A stretch of DNA of 9,326 nucleotides from positions 1-9,326 of the forward strand of contig JALTPW010000670.1 in assembly GCA_026999335.1 (NCBI GenBank). The letters are read 5' to 3'. The notes under the pieces are model-generated. The model was given only the letters and a program-made list of their open reading frames with translations. It made no database searches and was not told where the DNA came from. Each line of letters opens with the position of its first letter. Positions within the stretch are counted from its first letter, which is position 1. Position numbers and translations under genes: made by a program. Origin of the DNA: Chromatiales bacterium. GTDB lineage: Bacteria; Pseudomonadota; Gammaproteobacteria; SZUA-152. Shown here one piece after another: positions 1 through 5,440 of the stretch.

Positions 1-386
1 ATTTGTTGTTCGTAGAGCAGGAATAACCGATACGCAGTATGGATCGATATGGCCGTGAATGAGTGAATTCCTGCCGATAGTCATTGTGGATCGGCTTTCT
101 GTACTAAACCTGAGATCGCGGATTCAGGTTGGTTAACGCACTCAATTTATTACACATTGAGATTGAAGCCATAAACGAGTGAATACGCGCAGAAGGGCGT
201 TTTATTGCTTATTGGGTTTTTTTACGTGCGGATATTCAGTTCCCGCTCAGGCTTGTTGGGCTCTGCCAATCCTGCCTTGATGGAGTGCGTGGCTGGGTGC
301 CAACATTTGATTGCAACAGGATTACTGTTTACTGTGTGAAACGCTCAGGCATATTTGTTATGTTCCGGTGCGAGCCGGTTATTTTG

Positions 387-404
387 GGGTTAACTTGGGT
401 TAAC
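387..404 (+). promoter_or_regulatory. Tandem GGGTTAAC repeat, possible operator
   Basis: GGGTTAAC occurs at 387-394 and again at 397-404, exactly 10 bp apart, so both copies face the same side of the helix. The repeat ends 41 bases before the petA start codon. A related GGTTAAC is found at 131-137. The spacing suggests a dimeric binding site for a regulator of petABC. This is inference, since no known operator consensus was recognised. Confidence 0.3.
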
Positions 405-433
405 ATGTCGCGCGAAAATACCCTGTCACTGAG

Positions 434-440
434 AAAGAGG
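434..440 (+). promoter_or_regulatory. Ribosome binding site of petA
   Basis: AAAGAGG lies five bases before the ATG at 446 and supports that start. The same bases fall inside the last codons of a 12-codon upstream ORF (405-443). Confidence 0.6.
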
Positions 441-445
441 TAGAG

Positions 446-1042
446 ATGAGTTCGGATGAAATCGACTACGGTCGGCGTCGCATGCTGATTGCTGCGACGA
501 CGGCCATGGGGGGAGTCGGTGCAGCTTATGTTGCTACTCCATTTATTCTTTCCATGCATCCTTCGGCCAGGGCCCAGGCTGCTGGCGCGCCTGTTGAGGT
601 GGATGTCAGCAAGCTCGAGGTTGGCCAGTTGATGACCGTTGAGTGGCGCGGGCAACCCGTCTGGATCTTGCGGCGCGACGAAGAAATGCTTGCAAACACG
701 AGGAGCCTGGAACCGCTGTTGCGTGATCCGAATTCGGATGAGCTGTCTCAGCAGCCGGCCTATGCGAAGAATGAACATCGCTCCATCAATCCCGAATACA
801 TGGTGATGATCGGTATTTGTACGCACCTGGGCTGTGCGCCGACGTTCCGTCCTGAGGTGGCCCCTATCGATCTGGGTCCCGAGTGGAAGGGGGGCTTCTT
901 CTGCCCCTGTCATGGTTCAAGTTACGATCTTTCCGGGCGCGTTTACGCGGGCGTGCCAGCGCCGACGAACCTGGTTGTACCACCCTATCATTTCACCCTG
1001 AGCACCCGTTTGGTGATCGGTGTCGATCCGGAGGCCGTGTAA
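446..1042 (+). CDS. petA: Ubiquinol-cytochrome c reductase, Rieske iron-sulfur subunit
   Basis: This is the Rieske [2Fe-2S] subunit of the cytochrome bc1 complex; it takes an electron from quinol at the Qo site and passes it to cytochrome c1. The 198-residue protein begins with a Tat-type N-terminus (RRR at 10-12) followed by a hydrophobic anchor at about 13-36, as expected for a protein folded before export and left membrane-tethered with its cluster domain in the periplasm. The two cluster-binding boxes are intact: CTHLGC at 125-130 and CPCHGSSY at 153-160. By family knowledge the ligands are C125, H127, C153 and H156, and C130-C155 form the disulfide. Length is normal. The ATG has a good AAAGAGG site. 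It is the first gene of petABC, and its TAA shares a base with the petB ATG. Confidence 0.97.
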   Translation: MSSDEIDYGRRRMLIAATTAMGGVGAAYVATPFILSMHPSARAQAAGAPVEVDVSKLEVGQLMTVEWRGQPVWILRRDEEMLANTRSLEPLLRDPNSDELSQQPAYAKNEHRSINPEYMVMIGICTHLGCAPTFRPEVAPIDLGPEWKGGFFCPCHGSSYDLSGRVYAGVPAPTNLVVPPYHFTLSTRLVIGVDPEAV

Positions 1043-2280
1043 TGTCCAATCGTCTGTCAGACAGCATACTATCCCTGCGTGACTGGATGGATGCCCGCTT
1101 TCCGTTGACGAAATTATGGGAAGATAATCTAACCAAGTACTATGCGCCGAAGAATTTCAATTTCTGGTACTACTTCGGTTCTCTTGCATTGCTGGTGCTG
1201 GTCATCCAGGTGGTCACCGGTATCTTCCTGACCATGAATTACAAGCCCACCGCAGAGACGGCTTTCGCCTCTGTGGAATACATCATGCGCGATGTAAACT
1301 GGGGTTGGTTGATCCGTTATCTACACTCCACGGGCGCCTCGTTTTTCTTCATTGTCATCTATCTGCATATGTTTCGTGCCATGTTATACGGTTCTTACCG
1401 GGGGCCGCGTGAACTGTTGTGGCTGATTGGCATGGGCCTGTTCGTGGTACTCATGGCCGAGGCCTTCATGGGTTATCTGTTGCCCTGGGGACAGATGTCC
1501 TTCTGGGGGGCGCAGGTCATCATTTCCCTGTTTGGCGCCATTCCTTATATCGGCGAGGATCTGGCCCTGTGGATTCGTGGCGACTACGTGGTTGCCGATG
1601 CCACGCTTAACCGTTTCTTCGCTTTCCATGTGATCGCTGCGCCCTTGGTGCTCATCGGTCTGGTGGTGCTGCATATCGTGGCCCTGCGCTCGGTGGGTTC
1701 CAACAATCCCGATGGCATCGAAATCAAGAAAAACAAGGGGCCCGATGGGGTGCCGCTGGATGGTATTCCCTTCCATCCCTACCATACCGTAAAGGATTTG
1801 GTGGCCATGGCCGTGTTCCTCATTATTTTTGCCGCGGTGGTGTTTTATGCCCCTGAGATGGGTGGCTACGCCCTGGAAAAAGACAATTTCACGCCAGCGA
1901 ATCCGCTGAAGACCCCAGAGCATATTGCCCCGGTTTGGTATTTCACGCCCTTCTATGCCATTTTGCGCGCAGTGCCGGACAAGTTCATCGGGGTGCTCGC
2001 CATGGGAGCGGCTATTGGCGTGCTGTTCCTGCTGCCCTGGCTGGATCGTAGTCCTGTCAAGTCCATTCGCCAGCGTGGCATGGTCTTCAAGACAGCGCTG
2101 ACTGTTTTTGTGGTGAGCTTTATCAGTCTGGCGTATCTGGGCACGGTGGCCGCGACGCCGATTGCGACGCTGTTTTCACGTATCTTTTCGATACTGTATT
2201 TTGCCTTTTTCCTACTGATGCCGATTTATTCCCGGTGGGATAAGACCAAACCGGTTCCAGAGAGGGTGACATCCAAGTGA
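1042..2280 (+). CDS. petB: Ubiquinol-cytochrome c reductase, cytochrome b
   Basis: This is the membrane core of the bc1 complex, carrying both b hemes and the Qo and Qi quinone sites. The start is the ATG at 1042, which overlaps the petA stop (TAATG) and follows GGAGG at 1030-1034. The open frame continues upstream but only as a shadow of petA. The product has 412 residues with about eight hydrophobic helices. Heme ligands are visible as H95 and H109 (14 apart) and H196 and H211 (15 apart). The Qo motif reads PVWY at 297-300, where mitochondria have PEWY. The N-terminal part also has the conserved GYLLPWGQMSFWGA segment (144-157) near the Qo site. The C-terminal domain is present, so this is a full-length bacterial cytochrome b rather than a split b6/subunit IV pair. 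Confidence 0.97.
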   Translation: MSNRLSDSILSLRDWMDARFPLTKLWEDNLTKYYAPKNFNFWYYFGSLALLVLVIQVVTGIFLTMNYKPTAETAFASVEYIMRDVNWGWLIRYLHSTGASFFFIVIYLHMFRAMLYGSYRGPRELLWLIGMGLFVVLMAEAFMGYLLPWGQMSFWGAQVIISLFGAIPYIGEDLALWIRGDYVVADATLNRFFAFHVIAAPLVLIGLVVLHIVALRSVGSNNPDGIEIKKNKGPDGVPLDGIPFHPYHTVKDLVAMAVFLIIFAAVVFYAPEMGGYALEKDNFTPANPLKTPEHIAPVWYFTPFYAILRAVPDKFIGVLAMGAAIGVLFLLPWLDRSPVKSIRQRGMVFKTALTVFVVSFISLAYLGTVAATPIATLFSRIFSILYFAFFLLMPIYSRWDKTKPVPERVTSK

Positions 2281-3023
2281 AATACCTAATTTTTGTTATT
2301 GCATTATTCTTCGGTATGCCGCAGGCAGCGTTTGCGGCGGGTGGCAGCGACCTGGATCTGGACGAGGCCAATATTGATCTTGCAGACAAAGCGTCGCTGC
2401 GTAAGGGCGCCAAACTGTTCGTGGACTATTGCCTGAACTGTCATTCTGCGAATCTGATGCGGTACAGTCGTATCGGTCAGGATCTCGACATGACCAATGA
2501 AGAGGTGATCGCTGAGTTGCTGAGCGCCGGTGGCAAGATTGGCGACACCATGGAGATCGTCATGCAGCCGAAAGATGCGGCGCAGTGGTTCGGCATCGCG
2601 CCCCCGGATCTGTCCGTGCTGATGCGTGTACGTGGTGAAGACTGGGTTTACAGCTATCTTCGCGCCTTCTATCGCGATGAATCACGTCCCTGGGGCGTGA
2701 ACAACTCGGTGTTCAAGGACGTGGCCATGCCGCATGCACTGTGGGAACTGCAAGGATTGCAGGAGGCCGTGGTAGAGACACATATCGACAAGGATGGTCA
2801 TGAGCGCAAGACCGTCACAGGATTCAAACTGGTCGAGTCGGGTTCCCTGAGCCCTGAGGCCTATGACAATGCCGTGCGTGATCTGGTGAACTTTATGGCC
2901 TATGTGAGCGAACCCAGCAAGATGCAGCGTCTGGCACTGGGCAAATGGGTGCTGGGCTTTCTGTTTATCTTCCTGATTTTGGCCTATCTGCTGAAGAAGG
3001 AATATTGGAAAGATATCCGCTGA
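2277..3023 (+). CDS. petC: Ubiquinol-cytochrome c reductase, cytochrome c1
   Basis: Cytochrome c1 carries the covalent c-type heme that takes electrons from the Rieske protein and hands them to a soluble cytochrome c. The 248-residue product has a Sec signal peptide at 1-20 (ending AFA), one heme-binding CNCH in the form CLNCH at 52-56, and a likely axial methionine at M151 in VAMPHAL. A C-terminal membrane anchor at about 223-242 is followed by the basic tail KKEYWKDIR on the cytoplasmic side. The start is GTG at 2277, overlapping the petB TGA (GTGA) and preceded by AGAGGG at 2261-2266, so translation is probably coupled to petB. It is the last gene of the operon; a strong terminator begins 13 bases after its stop. 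Confidence 0.96.
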   Translation: MKYLIFVIALFFGMPQAAFAAGGSDLDLDEANIDLADKASLRKGAKLFVDYCLNCHSANLMRYSRIGQDLDMTNEEVIAELLSAGGKIGDTMEIVMQPKDAAQWFGIAPPDLSVLMRVRGEDWVYSYLRAFYRDESRPWGVNNSVFKDVAMPHALWELQGLQEAVVETHIDKDGHERKTVTGFKLVESGSLSPEAYDNAVRDLVNFMAYVSEPSKMQRLALGKWVLGFLFIFLILAYLLKKEYWKDIR

Positions 3024-3036
3024 TTCCGTCGTCTTG

Positions 3037-3072
3037 ACCCACTGGCCCGCGGGCCGGTGGGTTTCTTCTTTT
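3037..3072 (+). terminator. Intrinsic terminator of petABC
   Basis: ACCCACTGGCCC at 3037-3048 pairs with GGGCCGGTGGGT at 3051-3062 (12 positions, one T-G wobble), followed directly by the T-rich run TTCTTCTTTT (3063-3072). A GC-rich stem with a U tract this close to the petC stop is a classic Rho-independent terminator. It separates petABC from sspAB. Confidence 0.9.
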
Positions 3073-3123
3073 GGCGATAATTCTCGTTCAGTATTTCCTT
3101 TTTATTCAATGTGTTATGACCGT

Positions 3124-3155
3124 TTCCGCAAGGTTCAGCGGATTTCAGGTATAAT
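3124..3155 (+). promoter_or_regulatory. Sigma-70-type promoter of sspAB
   Basis: A perfect TATAAT lies at 3150-3155, between the petC terminator and sspA, and is followed by a C-rich stretch where transcription would start near 3161-3163. The -35 side is weak: no TTGACA-like hexamer sits at the ideal distance, and TTCCGC at 3124-3129 is only a distant candidate. The predicted leader of about 88 bases precedes the sspA ATG. Confidence 0.6.
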
Positions 3156-3235
3156 CCCCCCGTTTATTTGATCGTTTCCAGTGCCTGGATGCATAGCCTT
3201 TATTTCTGGTTATGCGGCGGGGCGGGTGTAATGCA

Positions 3236-3240
3236 GGGAG
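3236..3240 (+). promoter_or_regulatory. Ribosome binding site of sspA
   Basis: GGGAG lies nine bases before the ATG at 3250 and supports that start over the in-frame ATG at codon 11. Confidence 0.6.
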
Positions 3241-3249
3241 AAAACAGTA

Positions 3250-3876
3250 ATGGCAGTTGTGGCCAATAGAAAGTCGGTAATGTCGCTTTTTACCGGGGCG
3301 TCGGATGTTCACAGTCATCGCGTGCGCATCGTGCTGGCGGAAAAGGGCATCAATTTTGACTCGGTCGATGTCGATCCTGCCAGTCCCCCTGAGGATCTCA
3401 TGGCGCTGAACCCTTACGGCACTGTGCCTACCCTGGTTGACCGTGATCTTGTGCTGTATGACTCGCAGGTGATCATGGAATACCTGGACGAGCGTTTTCC
3501 GCACCCGCCATTGATGCCGGTTGATCCGGTTTCCCGTGCCCAGAGCCGTATGACCCTGCGTCGCATCCAGCGTGACTGGGACAGTCTGCTGGGCAAGATT
3601 GCCGGCAGCGGCAAAGAGAAAAGCAAGGCTGTCAAAGAGCTGCGCGAAAGCATGACCGTGGTTGCCCCCATTTTTGAGCAAAAGCCGTATTTTCTGAGCG
3701 ATGATCTGTCACTGTTGGACTGTGCCGTGGCGCCGATCCTGTGGCGTCTGCCGGAATACGGCATTGAGCTGCCACCCGCCGCCAAATCGATGCTGGAATA
3801 TGCCCAGCGCCTGTTTGATATGGAGTCTTTTCAGGCCAGTCTGACCGAAAGCGAGCGGGAAATCCGCGAGGGTTAA
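3250..3876 (+). CDS. sspA: Stringent starvation protein A
   Basis: SspA is a glutathione S-transferase-fold protein that binds RNA polymerase and affects transcription under starvation and acid stress; it is not thought to be an active transferase. The 208-residue product matches the E. coli protein in length and in many segments: the N-terminus MAVVANRKSVMSLF, HRVRIVLAEKG at 23-33, VPTLVDR at 59-65, and EYLDERFPHPPLMP at 77-90. P84-H85-P86 corresponds to the surface pocket shown in E. coli to be required for function. The thioredoxin-like N-terminal domain spans roughly 10-85 and the helical C-terminal domain 95-205, containing the conserved KPYFLSDDLSLLDC (145-158). It has its own TATAAT promoter and is followed 26 bases later by sspB, so the two form an operon. 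Confidence 0.95.
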   Translation: MAVVANRKSVMSLFTGASDVHSHRVRIVLAEKGINFDSVDVDPASPPEDLMALNPYGTVPTLVDRDLVLYDSQVIMEYLDERFPHPPLMPVDPVSRAQSRMTLRRIQRDWDSLLGKIAGSGKEKSKAVKELRESMTVVAPIFEQKPYFLSDDLSLLDCAVAPILWRLPEYGIELPPAAKSMLEYAQRLFDMESFQASLTESEREIREG

Positions 3877-3902
3877 GCGGGATTTCTACGGGTATACTTC
3901 AC

Positions 3903-4313
3903 ATGTCGGAAATGACATCCAGTCGGCCTTATCTCCTGCGCGCCATTTATGAATGGATCGTGGACAACGGTCTGACGCCTTACCTGCTGGTCAATGCCGG
4001 CTATGCGGATGTGCAGGTTCCCGTCGAGCACATCAATAATGGCAAGATTATTCTTAACGTGGCGCCGGAGGCAGTGCAGTCGCTCGACCTGGGTATCACG
4101 GATGTGAGTTTCAATGCCCGCTTTGGTGGTCGGCCGATGAATCTTTTTTTTCCTGTGGCTGCGGTGCTGGCCATCTATGCCCGCGAAAATGGCCGTGGCA
4201 TGGTTTTTAGTGATAGTGATGATAATCCCCCACCAGGCCCGCCGGAGCTGCAGAAGAGTGACAAGGCGGAAAAAAACAAGCCCGCCCAGCCGACCCTGCG
4301 CGTCGTTAAGTAA
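3903..4313 (+). CDS. sspB: ClpXP protease specificity-enhancing factor SspB
   Basis: SspB is the adaptor that binds ssrA-tagged proteins from stalled ribosomes (and some other substrates) and delivers them to the ClpXP protease. The 136-residue product has the compact Sm-like substrate-binding core at about 8-103, with the conserved RPYLLRAIYEW (8-18), FNARFGG (70-76) and VLAIYARENG (88-97). A flexible linker rich in D, P, K and E follows (about 103-130). The last five residues, LRVVK (132-136), are the ClpX-docking XB motif, identical to the E. coli tail. The linker is shorter than in E. coli. The ATG at 3903 has no strong ribosome site, so it may depend on translation of sspA 26 bases upstream. 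A run of eight T lies within the gene at 4144-4151. No intrinsic terminator is visible after the stop. Confidence 0.95.
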   Translation: MSEMTSSRPYLLRAIYEWIVDNGLTPYLLVNAGYADVQVPVEHINNGKIILNVAPEAVQSLDLGITDVSFNARFGGRPMNLFFPVAAVLAIYARENGRGMVFSDSDDNPPPGPPELQKSDKAEKNKPAQPTLRVVK

Positions 4314-4346
4314 GCCCGCCGCCACAATGCATAACTATATTCGCTC

Positions 4347-4369
4347 GCCACGGAGGCACAGAGAATACA
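4347..4369. repeat. Degenerate CACRGAG-type tandem repeat
   Basis: CACGGAG at 4349-4355 is followed by CACAGAG at 4357-4363 and then the similar AATACA. Series of CACAGAG/CACGGAG units separated by a base or two are, as I recall, common in intergenic DNA of many environmental bacteria. This looks like a short remnant of such a series. It is too short to be certain. Confidence 0.35.
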
Positions 4370-4430
4370 TTGCAGGGATGAAAGCTTGGGAAGACATCAG
4401 TCATTGCAACAGACTCCCGGTTCATTTGAT

Positions 4431-4600
4431 TTCTACCTGAATCCGTAGCTTCAGGGCGGATGCAGAGTGCATGATATTGATTCCACAGTGGAATCAAAAA
4501 ATCTTAGCTTCACCCATAGGTTAAGCGGGCATTTTTTGAACCGCTGTGGAATCAAGAGCTTGTGTTATGCGCCGTCATGAAGCTACGGATTCAGGTTCTA
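4431..4600. mobile_element. MITE-like element with 18-bp terminal inverted repeats
   Basis: CCTGAATCCGTAGCTTCA at 4436-4453 is repeated as an exact inverted copy at 4578-4595, bounding a 160-bp non-coding element. The bases just outside both ends are TTCTA (4431-4435 and 4596-4600), a 5-bp direct duplication as left by transposition. No transposase is encoded inside, so this would be a non-autonomous element moved in trans. The interior contains a near-perfect palindrome (4478-4496) and a second copy of GTGGAATCAA (4546-4555). CCT-starting ends with a 5-bp duplication recall some IS1380-family elements, but that family link is a guess. Confidence 0.7.
4478..4496. repeat. Palindrome inside the MITE-like element
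   Basis: TGATTCCAC and GTGGAATCA flank a single A, giving a 19-base palindrome. GTGGAATCAA recurs at 4546-4555 as a direct repeat of the right arm. On the plus strand the stem is followed by A rather than T residues, and on the minus strand the T run precedes the stem. It is therefore not an intrinsic terminator. It is more likely a protein-binding site or cruciform-forming part of the element. Confidence 0.65.
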
Positions 4601-4643
4601 TATCCAGGGCTTATCGTGCGCATGGCGCATACTACGGGGAGGT

Positions 4644-5282
4644 CTATCGTGAATGACGGGAGGCCGATTGGGGCGGCGCTGGTTGACGCGCTGGCAACAA
4701 AAGGCCTAACAGTCCGCCCAGGGCGCCGTAGAGATGTGCATCCACGATCACCGTGCCACCGGCACTGGCCTCGGAGCCTGGCAGCGGCCCTGCCAGCTGC
4801 TCCCAGCCCAGCTTGAACGCCACGGCGCCCAGCAGCAGCCAGGTGCCGCGATGGCCAGCGCGGATATCCGCGCTGGCTCCTGCCACCAGCAAGCCGTGCA
4901 GGACGCCGGACAGGCCTACATACCAGCCTAACTGTGGGTTGAGGATCAGCAGCGCCAGAGCCGTTATCAGGGCATCGGCAAACAGCAGGATCAGCCAGCT
5001 GCGCGGGGACAGGGCGGATCCGACCAGCAGCCAGATCAGCCACAGGCCGGCCAGATTCATCAGCAGGTGGGATCCGCCGAGGTGTAACAGATGGGCGCTG
5101 AGCAATCGCCACCACTGGCCGTCGAGAATGGCCGCACGGTCGTAGCGTAGCAGCGCCTGCGTGCTGTCACCGGGCAGGGCCAACACGACGATAAGCGCTG
5201 ACAGCAGCAGCGGAATGCGGAATTGATGCAACCAGTGTCGCTCGGGTGATGTCATAGTTGTTGCTGGATAGGGGCTAGCCAT
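4644..5282 (-). CDS. rrtA: Rhombosortase-type rhomboid intramembrane protease
   Basis: This is a rhomboid-family serine protease of the inner membrane, most likely a rhombosortase, the subgroup that cleaves GlyGly-CTERM sorting tails. The 212-residue product has about six hydrophobic segments (roughly 22-38, 72-90, 95-114, 119-136, 147-160 and 180-198). Rhomboid landmarks are present: HLLMN (H72, N76) in the second segment, the catalytic serine S125 in GLSG (123-126), and the partner histidine H183 in DAHLYGALGG (181-190). Short length, the GLSGVLHG context and the VDAH motif fit rhombosortase better than GlpG. It is divergent from the T2SS gene gspG, which fits because many GlyGly-CTERM proteins are T2SS substrates; none is encoded in this window. 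The start is unsure: M10 (5255) is an alternative, and neither start has a good ribosome site. Confidence 0.85.
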   Translation of the reverse strand: MASPYPATTMTSPERHWLHQFRIPLLLSALIVVLALPGDSTQALLRYDRAAILDGQWWRLLSAHLLHLGGSHLLMNLAGLWLIWLLVGSALSPRSWLILLFADALITALALLILNPQLGWYVGLSGVLHGLLVAGASADIRAGHRGTWLLLGAVAFKLGWEQLAGPLPGSEASAGGTVIVDAHLYGALGGLLGLLLPARQPAPPQSASRHSR

Positions 5283-5440
5283 GGAATGCGGTCAAGCCGG
5301 AAGCCTGGATTTTAGAACATTTGTTATCATTGAGCGATTAAGAGTGCCTCTACTGATCGATTGCACTATCGGGCGTAAAGCCAGAGGCTGCAATCTATCA
5401 TTAAGAAGTGCGCTTAAATCACGAGAACCGGAGTCGATAC
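5283..5440. promoter_or_regulatory. Divergent rrtA/gspG control region
   Basis: The 158 bases between the two starts must carry the rrtA promoter and probably the gspG promoter. On the minus strand TAAAAT (plus-strand 5309-5314) is a fair -10 box for rrtA, but no matching -35 is seen. On the gspG side no clear promoter stands out. The stretch contains GCCTCT (5346-5351) with AGAGGC (5383-5388), GATTGCA (5359-5365) with TGCAATC (5389-5395), and TTAAG (5401-5405) with CTTAA (5413-5417). Confidence 0.45.
5430..5433 (+). promoter_or_regulatory. Ribosome binding site deciding the gspG start
   Basis: GGAG lies seven bases before the GTG at 5441. The upstream in-frame GTG at 5408 has no comparable site and would lengthen the prepilin leader from 17 to 28 residues, so 5441 is preferred. 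Confidence 0.6.

Larger units (their letters stand above)
1..445. other. Gene-free region upstream of petABC
   Basis: No coding region is convincing here. All three plus-strand frames are closed within the first 58 bases, and the ribosomal protein genes that often precede petA (rplM, rpsI) are not visible. Several inverted repeats are present: GCAGGAAT at 17-24 with its complement at 67-74; GCCGAT at 73-78 with ATCGGC at 90-95, followed by TTTCT; AACCTGA at 107-113 with TCAGGTT at 124-130; and CTCAAT at 141-146 with ATTGAG at 156-161. A run of seven T lies at 217-223. The petA promoter must lie in or beyond this stretch, but I see no good -35/-10 pair. The tandem GGGTTAAC repeat at 387-404 is listed separately. 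Confidence 0.6.
4314..4643. other. Gene-free gap between convergent sspB and rrtA
   Basis: This stretch of 330 bases separates two convergent genes and codes for nothing I can support. From left to right it holds a CACRGAG-type repeat remnant (about 4347-4369), the MITE-like element (4436-4595) with its target duplication, and a short hairpin TGCGC-ATG-GCGCA at 4617-4629. No stem followed by a T tract is oriented to terminate sspB or rrtA. Confidence 0.6.

Noticed and set aside
1..84. Possible start of a minus-strand gene running off the left edge (ATG at 84)
   Set aside because: All three minus frames happen to be open to the left edge, but 28 codons without a ribosome site or recognised sequence are not enough, and a perfect 8-bp inverted repeat lies inside.
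73..99. GCCGAT/ATCGGC stem followed by TTTCT as a terminator of an upstream gene
   Set aside because: Six base pairs with an 11-base loop and a weak T run, with no upstream gene seen. Too weak to call.
59..136. 25-codon plus-strand ORF in the upstream region
   Set aside because: No ribosome site and no family resemblance, and it overlaps inverted repeats. Chance ORF.
329..913. 194-residue minus-strand ORF opposite petA
   Set aside because: It is antisense to a clear Rieske gene, with no recognisable domain and no ribosome site. It is a shadow.
883..1041. Upstream extension of the cytochrome b reading frame
   Set aside because: These 53 residues lie inside petA in another frame. The ATG at 1042 overlaps the petA stop and has a GGAGG site.
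4478..4500. Palindrome next to an A run as a bidirectional terminator for sspB and rrtA
   Set aside because: On the plus strand A residues, not T, follow the stem. On the minus strand the T run comes before it. Neither orientation gives a U tract after the hairpin.
5408..5440. GTG at 5408 as gspG start
   Set aside because: It has no ribosome binding site and would give an overlong leader. GTG 5441 has GGAG at seven bases and gives the usual length.
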